64,000 nt of DNA, taken from NCBI GenBank assembly GCA_963747595.1, contig CAVVFO010000001.1:248001-312000 (forward strand), read 5' to 3'. Numbering within the stretch: position 1 is the first letter of the stretch; every line of letters starts with the position of its first letter. The translations under genes and the position numbers were made by a program. Source of the DNA: Oleiagrimonas sp963747595 (GTDB taxonomy: Bacteria > Pseudomonadota > Gammaproteobacteria > Xanthomonadales > Rhodanobacteraceae). The notes below the pieces were generated by a model that had not been told where the DNA came from, did no database searches, and was given only the letters and a program-made list of their open reading frames with translations. Below, in pieces: positions 8,180 through 15,455 of this stretch.

Positions 8180-9571
8180 TCAGCGGCCGAGCTTGCGCAG
8201 CGGCTTGCCGGCCATCAGGTTGCGCTCGATCTTTTCCAGGGTGACGTTTTTTGTCTCGGGCACCAGGAAGATGGTGATGACCAGGAACACCACGTTCAGG
8301 CCGCCGTAGAGCCAGAACGTCGCGGCATTGCCGATGCCGTTGAGCAGGCTCAGGAAGGTGGCGCCGACGACGAAGTTGGCGATCCAGTTGGTGAATGTGG
8401 AGCAGGCGATACCGAAGTCGCGACCCTTGATGGGCTGTATCTCCGAGCACAGGATCCAGATCAACGGTCCGGCGGACATCGCGAACCCGACGATGAACAT
8501 CAGCAGCATGGCCACGGTGAAGATCTGCTCGCCATGGGTGTCGATGCCCAGATGCATCATGGTGCCCACGATCCCCAGGCCGATCGCCATGGCCACAAAG
8601 CCGATGTACAGGATGGGTTTGCGGCCCCAGCGGTCGACCAGGCCGATGGCGATGAAGGTGGCCAGCACGTTGGTCAGGCCGACAATCACGGTGAACCACA
8701 GCTGCGACTCGGTGTTGTAACCCATGCCCTGGAAGATGCGCGGCGCGTAATACATCACCACGTTCATGCCGGTGAGCTGCTGCACGACCTGCAGCAGGAC
8801 GCCCAGGCCGACCGAGCGACGGAAGTTCCTGTTCTGCAGAAACATGTGCCAGCCCCGCTGCGGAATCTTCAGCTGTTCGGCGATGTCGGCCTCTTCCTGC
8901 TCCACCTGCTTGGGATCGCCGCGCAGCTTCAGCAGGACGCGGGTGGCTTCCTCCTTGCGTCCGCGCATCATCAGCCAGCGCGGACTGTCTGGCAGGATGA
9001 ACACGCCGAAGAAGAACAGCACGCCGGGGATGGCAATGATGCCCAGCATCCAGCGCCAGTCTCCGGTGTAGCTGAAGGCGGCGTCGGACAAGTACGCCAG
9101 GACGATGCCGATGGTGATCATCAGCTGGTACAGCGAGACCATGGCGCCGCGCAAACGCTCCGGTGCGATCTCGGCCAGATACATGGGTGCGGTGAACGAC
9201 AGCGTGCCAATGGAGACGCCCAGCACCAGCCTGGCGGTCAGCAGCATGGAGACCGACGGGGCGAGCCCGCACCAGATCGATGCCGCGGCGAACAGCAGGG
9301 ACCCGAACAGCAGCGACTTCTTGCGACCCAGCCTCGACGACAGCCAGCCGGCACCGACCGCGCCTGCCGCGGCACCCAGCATCATCCAACTCACGACGTG
9401 CTCAAGCGTACTGTCGGAGATGCCGAAATCCTTCTGGATGAACTGCTGGGCGCCGGAGATCACGCCGATGTCCAGACCGAACATCAGCCCGGCCAGGGCC
9501 CCGAGGACGCAGGTGAAGATGGCGGTGGCCTTGGGGTGGGCAGCGATGGCCGTGGACGTTGTACTGTTCAT
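8180..9571 (-). CDS. galP: Galactose:H+ symporter, MFS sugar-porter family
   Basis: This 463-residue, 12-helix inner-membrane transporter imports a hexose with protons. It carries the sugar-porter signatures: DIGVISGA in helix 1, GRKKSL between helices 2 and 3, PDSPRWL after helix 6, the QQLTGMN motif in helix 7, DRWGRKP between helices 8 and 9 and VPETK at the end. From start to end it closely follows remembered E. coli GalP, for example MSAGPLIWILCSEIQP and ATFIAIGLVDRWGRKP. The ATG has a strong GGGAGGA site. It lies 99 bp after the last dgo-operon gene and ends in a terminator, so it may be the last gene of that transcript. Xylose or arabinose transport cannot be excluded, but the galactose-catabolic neighbours fit galactose. 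Confidence 0.88.
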   Translation of the reverse strand: MNSTTSTAIAAHPKATAIFTCVLGALAGLMFGLDIGVISGAQQFIQKDFGISDSTLEHVVSWMMLGAAAGAVGAGWLSSRLGRKKSLLFGSLLFAAASIWCGLAPSVSMLLTARLVLGVSIGTLSFTAPMYLAEIAPERLRGAMVSLYQLMITIGIVLAYLSDAAFSYTGDWRWMLGIIAIPGVLFFFGVFILPDSPRWLMMRGRKEEATRVLLKLRGDPKQVEQEEADIAEQLKIPQRGWHMFLQNRNFRRSVGLGVLLQVVQQLTGMNVVMYYAPRIFQGMGYNTESQLWFTVIVGLTNVLATFIAIGLVDRWGRKPILYIGFVAMAIGLGIVGTMMHLGIDTHGEQIFTVAMLLMFIVGFAMSAGPLIWILCSEIQPIKGRDFGIACSTFTNWIANFVVGATFLSLLNGIGNAATFWLYGGLNVVFLVITIFLVPETKNVTLEKIERNLMAGKPLRKLGR

Positions 9572-9670
9572 GTGTTCCTCCCGTGGCGGCGCATCGTGTG
9601 ATGGCTTGGCCGTGTTGTCGGATATGTTGCTTTCGAATGTGGCGTTGCGGTCGGCCTGCGCCAGTTGTTC

Positions 9671-10609
9671 TCAGTCTTCTGGATGACGCGTGGAAACCCG
9701 GCCATCTGCTTTTGCCGGCAGCCCGGCGAAGCGCGGTTCGGGTACGCCGTGGTGTGCGATCTCGCAGGCGCGGAACACGGCTCCGGCTTGCGGATCATCG
9801 CGCAGTTTTGCGGAGCCAAGCCCTTCACTGGCACTGGTGATGTATAGCGTATCCAGGCACCGGTTTCCAAATGCCATGCGGGTGGGCTGCGGTGTCGGCA
9901 CCTCGATGACGATGTCCCTCCGGCCATCTGCGGTGTAGCGCACGATGTGGCCGGCGCCCCAGTGCGCGCTCCACAATCCGCCGTCGGCATCGATGGTGGC
10001 GCCGTCCGGATGGCCGTCACCGGCGCCCATCGCGACGAAGGTGCGCGCCTTGCCGATTTCGCCGCTGGCCGCATAGTCGCAGGACTGGATGCGGCGGCTG
10101 GGCGTGTCGCAGAAGTACATGGTGGTGCCCTCGGGACTGAAGGCCAGGCTGTTGCTGATGGCCACCCTGTCCAGCGGCAGGCGCTCGACAGAGAGATCCG
10201 CGTTGAGGCGATAGAAGCTGCCGAGCGGTTGCTGCGCCCCACCGTCCTGCGGTTCGTGCAACGTGCCGAACACGAAGCGCCCCTGACGGTCGCAGGCGCC
10301 GTCGTTGAGGCGCGTCGGCAGGTCGGGTTCGACGTCGGTGATTGGCTGCATCCTGCCGCTGGCGGGATGGAAAAACGCCAGCTTCGAAGCCAGTCCCAGC
10401 AGCAGCCAGCCGGGCGTTTCGCACAGTGCCAGGCAGGCGAGCCGTTCCGGCATGGCCCAGGAGCGCAGTGCGCCTGTCTCGGGCTGGTAGCGCCACAGCG
10501 TGGAGGCCTGGATGTCCGTCCAGTACAGCGCCTGATCGCGTGCGCACCAGAGGATGCCTTCGCCCAGCACGTTGCGCGTGGGTACCGCGCGTGCGGCCCG
10601 TGGCGTCAC
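9671..10609 (-). CDS. SMP-30/gluconolactonase-family sugar lactonase (galactonolactonase)
   Basis: The predicted role is hydrolysis of galactono-lactone to galactonate, step two of the De Ley-Doudoroff route, in the cytoplasm. The protein is a six-bladed propeller of 312 residues. The metal-site residues of the family are visible: Glu in GEGILW near the N-terminus, Asn in LNDGA, Asn in ISNSLAFS and Asp in HPDGATIDADGGLW. I chose GTG 10609 because its GTGA overlaps the stop of the upstream dehydrogenase gene and gives the normal family N-terminus; an upstream ATG at 10648 would add 13 Arg-rich residues with no homology sense. There is no signal peptide. Substrate is assigned from operon position, and related enzymes act on arabinolactone or gluconolactone. 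Confidence 0.8.
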   Translation of the reverse strand: MTPRAARAVPTRNVLGEGILWCARDQALYWTDIQASTLWRYQPETGALRSWAMPERLACLALCETPGWLLLGLASKLAFFHPASGRMQPITDVEPDLPTRLNDGACDRQGRFVFGTLHEPQDGGAQQPLGSFYRLNADLSVERLPLDRVAISNSLAFSPEGTTMYFCDTPSRRIQSCDYAASGEIGKARTFVAMGAGDGHPDGATIDADGGLWSAHWGAGHIVRYTADGRRDIVIEVPTPQPTRMAFGNRCLDTLYITSASEGLGSAKLRDDPQAGAVFRACEIAHHGVPEPRFAGLPAKADGRVSTRHPED

Positions 10610-11370
10610 GCCCAACCGCCGTCGACGATGAAATCCTGACCGGTGCACATGCGGCTGTCATCGGCAGCCAGGAACAGCGCGGCACGCGCCAGATCCTCGG
10701 CCAGGAGATGGCCGGGCAGGCATTGCTCGCGTGCGATGGCGGCTTCGCCGTTTTCATCCAGCCACAGCCGGCGTTGCTTCTCGGTGATGACCCAGCCGGG
10801 GACCAGCGCATTGATGCGGATGTGTTCGCGGCCCAGGGAGCGGGCCAGGCCGTTGACCAGGCCGTGCACCGCGGCCTTGGCCATGGCGTACATCGGGTAG
10901 TCGGGGTTGCGCCGCATCCAGCCCGTGGATCCCAGGCAGACCACCGAGCCGCCGCCCAGGCTGCGCATGTCCGGCAGCACCGCCTGTGTGGCGAAATACT
11001 GATGGCGCAGATTGACGGCGACGTTGCCGTCGAAGTCGGCGGGCGTGGTGCTGTCGATGGTGTGCCGCATGTCGTTGGCGGCGTTGTTGATCAGTGTCGC
11101 GATGGGTCCGACATGTTCGCGCGCCCGGACGATTGCCTTGTCCAGCGCATCCAGATCGGTGACGTCGCACTGGAGGAAATGCGGCGCGTGCGTCACGCCC
11201 TGAAGCTGCGTCATCAGCTGGTCGGCGCCCGCCTCGTCGATGTCCAGGAAGGCGACACGTGCCCCCTGACGGGCGAAGTGCTCGACGAAGGACGCGCCGA
11301 TGCCGCTGGCGCCGCCGGTGATCAGGACGGCACGCTCGGCCAGGCTGGGATAAGTGGCGTAGTCAGGCAT
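10606..11370 (-). CDS. SDR-family sugar dehydrogenase, probable D-galactose 1-dehydrogenase
   Basis: A short-chain dehydrogenase of 254 residues, predicted to oxidise galactose at C1 with NAD(P)+. It has the TGGASGIG cofactor loop near residue 20, LDID after strand 2 (favouring NAD), NNAAND, and the Ser-Tyr-Lys triad in LGSTGW and YPMYAMAKAA. It ends with the usual DGGWA. ATG 11370 is preferred, with GAGG six bases upstream, over longer starts at 11442 or 11412. It lies between dgoD (36 bp upstream) and the lactonase (4-base overlap), which places it first in the chemical pathway though late in the operon. Enzymes of this type often accept L-arabinose and D-fucose as well, which would suit arabinogalactan. 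Confidence 0.78.
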   Translation of the reverse strand: MPDYATYPSLAERAVLITGGASGIGASFVEHFARQGARVAFLDIDEAGADQLMTQLQGVTHAPHFLQCDVTDLDALDKAIVRAREHVGPIATLINNAANDMRHTIDSTTPADFDGNVAVNLRHQYFATQAVLPDMRSLGGGSVVCLGSTGWMRRNPDYPMYAMAKAAVHGLVNGLARSLGREHIRINALVPGWVITEKQRRLWLDENGEAAIAREQCLPGHLLAEDLARAALFLAADDSRMCTGQDFIVDGGWA

Positions 11371-11405
11371 GAAACCTCGGGCTCGGGTGGCGGGGGATTG
11401 CGAGG

Positions 11406-12554
11406 TCACCATTCGGCAACGCTGCCGTCGTCGTGGCGCCATAGTGGATTGCGCCAGCGGTGGCCGACGGCGGCACGTTCGGCGACGTAGTCCTGGTTGA
11501 CTTCGATGCCCAGGCCGGGGCCATCGGGGATGCGCACGTAACCGCCCTCGTAGGCGAACACGTCGCGGTCGGTGATGTAGTCGAGCAGGTCGTTGGCGCC
11601 GTTGTAGTGGATGCCCAGGCTCTGTTCCTGGATGAAGGCGTTGTGGCAGACGGCATCGATCTGCAGGTTCGCGGCCAGCGCAATCGGCCCCAGCGGGCAG
11701 TGCAGCGCCAGGGCCACGTCGAAGGCCTCGGCCATGGCGGCAATCTTGCAGGTTTCCGTGATGCCGCCGGCATGTGAGGGATCGGGCTGGATGATGTCCA
11801 CACCACCCGTGGCCAGGACCCGCTTGAAATCGTAACGGGTGTACAGGCGCTCACCCAGGGCGATGGGGGCGGGCGAGATCGCGGCCAGTTCCGGGATTGC
11901 CTCCAGATGGTCGGAGAGGACCGGCTCCTCGATGAACATCAGCTTGAATGGCGCCAGCTCGCGCATCAGCACTTTGGCCATCGGTTTGTGCACGCGGCCG
12001 TGGAAGTCCAGCCCCAGGCCCACGTGCGGGCCCACGGCGTCACGCACCGCCTGCACGTTTTCCAGTACGCGCTCGACCTTGGCGTGGTTGTCCACGTACT
12101 GCATTTCCTCGGTGGCGTTCATCTTCACCGCCGTGAAGCCACGTGCCACGGCCTCTTTCGCGGCGCTGGCCGTGTCCGATGGGCGATCGCCGCCGATCCA
12201 GGAATACACGCGGATCTTCTGCCGCACCGGCCCGCCCAGAAGCGTGTGCACGGGCACGCCCAGATCCTTGCCCTTGATGTCCCACAGTGCCTGGTCGATG
12301 CCGGCGATGGCGCTCATCAGGATCGGTCCGCCGCGATAGAAACCGCCGCGGTGCATGACGCTCCAGTTGTCCTCGATATGGCGTGGGTCGCGGTCGACCA
12401 GATAATCGGACAGTTCGTCCACGGCCGCGGCCACGGTCTGCGCACGGCCTTCGACCACAGGTTCGCCCCAGCCGCTGATGCCGGCATCGGTATCGATGCG
12501 CACGAACAGCCAGCGGGGCGGAACCAGATAGGTGGTCAGTCGGGTGATTTTCAT
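11406..12554 (-). CDS. dgoD: D-galactonate dehydratase
   Basis: This 382-residue enolase-superfamily enzyme removes water from galactonate to give 2-keto-3-deoxygalactonate. The start (KITRLTTYLVPPRW) and end (WRNPLWRHDDGSVAEW) match E. coli DgoD nearly residue for residue. The Mg ligands are in LDFHG (Asp), FIEEP (Glu) and LGERLY (Glu). The catalytic histidines are in DFHG and HCPLGP. The ATG overlaps the dgoA stop as ATGA, so translation is coupled. Confidence 0.95.
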   Translation of the reverse strand: MKITRLTTYLVPPRWLFVRIDTDAGISGWGEPVVEGRAQTVAAAVDELSDYLVDRDPRHIEDNWSVMHRGGFYRGGPILMSAIAGIDQALWDIKGKDLGVPVHTLLGGPVRQKIRVYSWIGGDRPSDTASAAKEAVARGFTAVKMNATEEMQYVDNHAKVERVLENVQAVRDAVGPHVGLGLDFHGRVHKPMAKVLMRELAPFKLMFIEEPVLSDHLEAIPELAAISPAPIALGERLYTRYDFKRVLATGGVDIIQPDPSHAGGITETCKIAAMAEAFDVALALHCPLGPIALAANLQIDAVCHNAFIQEQSLGIHYNGANDLLDYITDRDVFAYEGGYVRIPDGPGLGIEVNQDYVAERAAVGHRWRNPLWRHDDGSVAEW

Positions 12555-13201
12555 GCAGATGTTCCGGAGAGAGTGTCTTCAAGATCGTGCCAGGCGCGGC
12601 CGAAATCGGCGGCGCGACGCCCCGTCTCTGCAGCATCGCGGCCAGGAGCGTACAGGGCTGAACCGATACCGAACCCGGCGGCACCGGCGGTGATGTAGTC
12701 CGTCATGTTGTGCGGCGTGATCCCACCGACCGGCAGCACCGCCGTGTGTGCGGGCAGGACCGCGCCCCAAGCGCGCAAAACCCTTGGCGGAATCTGCTCG
12801 GCGGGGAACAGTTTCAATGCATCGGCGCCCGCGGCCAGTGCGGCGAAGGCTTCGGTGGGCGTGGCCACCCCCGGCACGCAGAGCAGGCCGGCGCGTTTGG
12901 CGGCCGCAATCACCGTGGTGTCCGCGTGTGGCATCACGATCAGGCGGCCGCCAGCGGCGGCAATGGTTGTCACCTGGGCGGCCGTCATCACGGTGCCCGC
13001 GCCGATCAGGCAGCGGTCGCCCAGCGCCTGTGTCATGCGTGCGATGCTCTGCATCGGGTCGGGCGAGTTCAGTGGCACTTCCAGAATGCGAAAGCCGGCG
13101 TCGGCGACCGCTGTCCCCACATCCACCGACTCCCCGGGCGTCAGGCCACGAAGAATGGCGACCAGGGGCAAAGGCTTGAGCCAGTCATGGATGGCATTCA
13201 T
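12551..13201 (-). CDS. dgoA: 2-dehydro-3-deoxy-6-phosphogalactonate aldolase
   Basis: The enzyme splits KDPGal into pyruvate and glyceraldehyde 3-phosphate. It is a class I KDPG-family aldolase of 216 residues. Glu41 in ILEVPLNSP and the Schiff-base Lys130 in ADALKLFPAE are in place, and GAGTV is conserved. ATG 13201 forms ATGA with the dgoK stop; an in-frame start at 13270 would only add residues read from inside dgoK. Here the gene is a single-function aldolase, separate from dgoD. Confidence 0.93.
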   Translation of the reverse strand: MNAIHDWLKPLPLVAILRGLTPGESVDVGTAVADAGFRILEVPLNSPDPMQSIARMTQALGDRCLIGAGTVMTAAQVTTIAAAGGRLIVMPHADTTVIAAAKRAGLLCVPGVATPTEAFAALAAGADALKLFPAEQIPPRVLRAWGAVLPAHTAVLPVGGITPHNMTDYITAGAAGFGIGSALYAPGRDAAETGRRAADFGRAWHDLEDTLSGTSA

Positions 13202-14160
13202 GTGGGGGTGTCCTCGACAGCAGTGGGGGCGATGGCAGTGACCAGCCCGGCGCGTTCGGCGATGCACCACAACCCACGGGCGGCAGCACCCTCAATGGGC
13301 GCGTCGGCCGGCACATCGAAGCAGGCGAAGGCCTCACGGTAGCGTGCGCACAGGGACGCCTCGCCGATCAGGTGGATGGGTGTGGCGCCATGGATGCGGC
13401 CCGCGGCAAGCGCCGCACGGATCTCTTCGCCGATCAGGAGGCCGGACAGGTAGCCGGGGGCGGCAGCGGCGGACAACTGGCCGCCCAGGATCATCGCCCG
13501 CACCGCAAACAGGCGGCTGGTCAGCCCGGCGGCACCACTGCCCAGAATGGCCTGTACGCCGTGGCGGAAGGCGGCCTGTTCCCCCGACGTGATGCCCGGT
13601 TGTTGCTGCATGCCCTCGCTGAGGATGGAGTGCGTGCGCAGCAATGCGAAGAGCTCACCGGTCATGCAAGTGCTGAAGTCGACCACCTTGCCATCGCGCA
13701 GCGCGACCCATTTGCTGTGCGTGCCCGGCAATACCAGCACGGCGTCGCCTGCCAGCGCCGGCTCCAGGGCCAGGGCCCCCACGATCTGGGTTTCCTCGCC
13801 GCGCATGACATCCGGCGCTCCGGCATGGTGCAGTCCGGGCACGATATGCAGATCCGGGCCATCGTTGCGGGGTACGCAGGTCAATGCGGCGCCCAGTTCT
13901 GCCGCACCGCAGGGGAGCTGCAGATATGGCACTTCGCGCCAGCCGCCGCGGCTGCCGACCATGCCGGCAGCAATCAGTGGCAGATGCGGCCAGTCGCTGC
14001 AGATGTCGGCCAGCGCGGCCTCGAAACCACCTTCCGGTAGTTGCCGTATGCCCCACGGGCGCGAACGCGCCTCCAGTACCGTGCCGCCGCCCGCCATCAG
14101 ATAGGCGCGCAGGCTGCTGGTGCCCCAGTCCAGGCCGATCAGGTGCGGCGCCGGTGTCAC
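13198..14160 (-). CDS. dgoK: 2-dehydro-3-deoxygalactonokinase
   Basis: The 320-residue kinase phosphorylates 2-keto-3-deoxygalactonate with ATP. The N-terminus IGLDWGTSSLRAYL is the phosphate-1 motif of the ASKHA sugar-kinase fold, and LVLPGTHSKWV is the typical DgoK core. The start is GTG 14160, overlapping the dgoR stop as GTGA. It is the second gene of the operon. Confidence 0.92.
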   Translation of the reverse strand: MTPAPHLIGLDWGTSSLRAYLMAGGGTVLEARSRPWGIRQLPEGGFEAALADICSDWPHLPLIAAGMVGSRGGWREVPYLQLPCGAAELGAALTCVPRNDGPDLHIVPGLHHAGAPDVMRGEETQIVGALALEPALAGDAVLVLPGTHSKWVALRDGKVVDFSTCMTGELFALLRTHSILSEGMQQQPGITSGEQAAFRHGVQAILGSGAAGLTSRLFAVRAMILGGQLSAAAAPGYLSGLLIGEEIRAALAAGRIHGATPIHLIGEASLCARYREAFACFDVPADAPIEGAAARGLWCIAERAGLVTAIAPTAVEDTPT

Positions 14161-14888
14161 GATGGCTTCCCGGATGCATGCTGGCGCTGGCCGGTCATGT
14201 TGGCGCGCGAATCGACCACCAGGCGTTTCATGGCCCGACGCGCGGCCTCGGGCTGCTGGCGGCGGATCGCATCGACCACCTTCTGATGATGCGGCAACGA
14301 ATACTTGAAATCCCCCGCGGTGCGCGCGGACAATACGAAAAAGGCCCCCAGCGCCGTCTCGATGACGGAAAACAGCGACACCAGAAGTTCGTTGTTGGTG
14401 GCCTCCAGTACGGCTTCATGCAGCGCCAGGTCGGCCTCGGCCCAGGCATCCAGGTCGGTTGCGGCCGCCATCGCGGCGTAGGCGGCATCGAGTTTCTCCT
14501 GCTGCGCATCGGTGCGTTTCTGCGCGGCTGCCGCGGCGGCGGCCGGTTCGATGATCTCGCGCATCTGCGCCAGCTTGTCGACAAAGTCGTCGGTCGGCAT
14601 GGAGGCGCAACGCCAGGCCAGCACATCGGCATCCAGCTGATGCCAGAACCGCTTGTCGCGTACCCGCGTGCCCACTTTGGGGCGCGCCTCCACCAGCCCC
14701 TTGGCGGACAGCACTTTCATGGCTTCGCGCAGCGCGGTGCGGCTGACCTCCATGCGTTCGGCCAGCAGCTCCTCGCGCGGCAGCACCTCTCCCGGGCGCA
14801 GCTCCCCGCCGACGATGCGTTGCCCCAGTTCCTGCAGCACCTGTCCATGCAGATTGCGTACGGCAATCGGTTTCATCATCGTCTTCAT
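14157..14888 (-). CDS. dgoR: FadR-type GntR-family repressor of the galactonate operon
   Basis: This 243-residue regulator has a winged-helix domain at the N-terminus (LPREELLAERMEVSRTALREAM is the recognition region) and an all-helical FCD ligand-binding domain with three His and an Asp/Glu set for a metal site. Its likely ligand is galactonate or a downstream intermediate. It is the first gene of the operon it should control, with a perfect 25-bp operator 76 bp upstream of the start. The start could also be the Met at position 4 or 5. Confidence 0.88.
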   Translation of the reverse strand: MKTMMKPIAVRNLHGQVLQELGQRIVGGELRPGEVLPREELLAERMEVSRTALREAMKVLSAKGLVEARPKVGTRVRDKRFWHQLDADVLAWRCASMPTDDFVDKLAQMREIIEPAAAAAAAQKRTDAQQEKLDAAYAAMAAATDLDAWAEADLALHEAVLEATNNELLVSLFSVIETALGAFFVLSARTAGDFKYSLPHHQKVVDAIRRQQPEAARRAMKRLVVDSRANMTGQRQHASGKPS

Positions 14889-14963
14889 CTCCCCTGGGAT
14901 GGCACGCGGACACAGCCAATCGCCGCTGGCAGAGACAGCCGGGCGAAGGAGCGGGCGTGTGTG

Positions 14964-14988
14964 AAGCTATTTGTCATACAAATAGCTT
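14964..14988. promoter_or_regulatory. DgoR operator: perfect 11-bp inverted repeat
   Basis: AAGCTATTTGT (14964-14974) is repeated in perfect inverted orientation at 14978-14988 with CAT between. The core TTGT-CAT-ACAA has the form of FadR-subfamily operators. A candidate -10 (TATAAG, minus strand 14991-14986) overlaps it, as expected for repression of dgoR and the genes behind it. Confidence 0.75.
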
Positions 14989-15119
14989 ATATCAGACTCG
15001 ATGCAATGCGTCATCCGTTGTCGCACGTTTTCTGCAATGCGAAGGGGCGTATTGCGCGCCGGCGCCAGTGCATCGATGTAGCGTTACCACCGCATCAGCC
15101 GCCTGCACGGCCGGGGCGA

Positions 15120-15308
15120 TCATTGCTTCACGTTGCTGTCGTCTGCGTCGTTGTTGTCCGGCATGTCCGGGACGTCGGGCCGTCGCTGCGGGTGTTTCTG
15201 GCCGAAACGCCGGTCCTCGTCGCGATCACGATCATGGTGCTGACCGGGAATCTCTTGCGGGTCGGCTGGGGTATCCGGTTTGTCATGCTGGTGGGGTGTG
15301 GTGCCCAT
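15120..15308 (-). CDS. Small hydrophilic hypothetical protein (62 aa)
   Basis: This 62-residue frame from ATG 15308 lies in the 467-bp gap between dgoR and bglX. It is rich in Asp, Pro, His and Gln (for example DKPDTPADPQEIPGQ) with no hydrophobic segment, so it would be a disordered cytosolic peptide. The ribosome-binding site is weak (GAGAG, about 12 bases upstream). I do not recognise a family. The composition is not that of a frame-shadow of a neighbouring gene. The rest of the gap holds the dgoR operator and the bglX promoter region. Confidence 0.4.
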   Translation of the reverse strand: MGTTPHQHDKPDTPADPQEIPGQHHDRDRDEDRRFGQKHPQRRPDVPDMPDNNDADDSNVKQ

Positions 15309-15403
15309 GACGCTACTCTCGTCGGCGGTCGAGGCTCCAGTGTGCCGGTTGCGGTGTGAACATGCGATTGCCGGCGCCGTCCGCCGGCAACGTGATAACC
15401 TGC

Positions 15404-15419
15404 ATGTAAACGTATACAT
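15404..15419. promoter_or_regulatory. LacI-family-type operator upstream of bglX
   Basis: ATGTAAACGTATACAT is a near-perfect palindrome with central CG, the pattern of LacI/GalR-family sites. It ends 36 bp before the bglX ATG. No LacI-family gene is in the window, so the regulator would be elsewhere. Confidence 0.5.
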
Positions 15420-15455
15420 CGCCTCCCCGCCCCCCCTTTGACCCACGAGACTCTC

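Noticed and set aside
8031..9389. Second minus-strand frame overlapping galP
   Set aside because: It is galP read in another frame; the galP frame has a ribosome site and clear transporter motifs.
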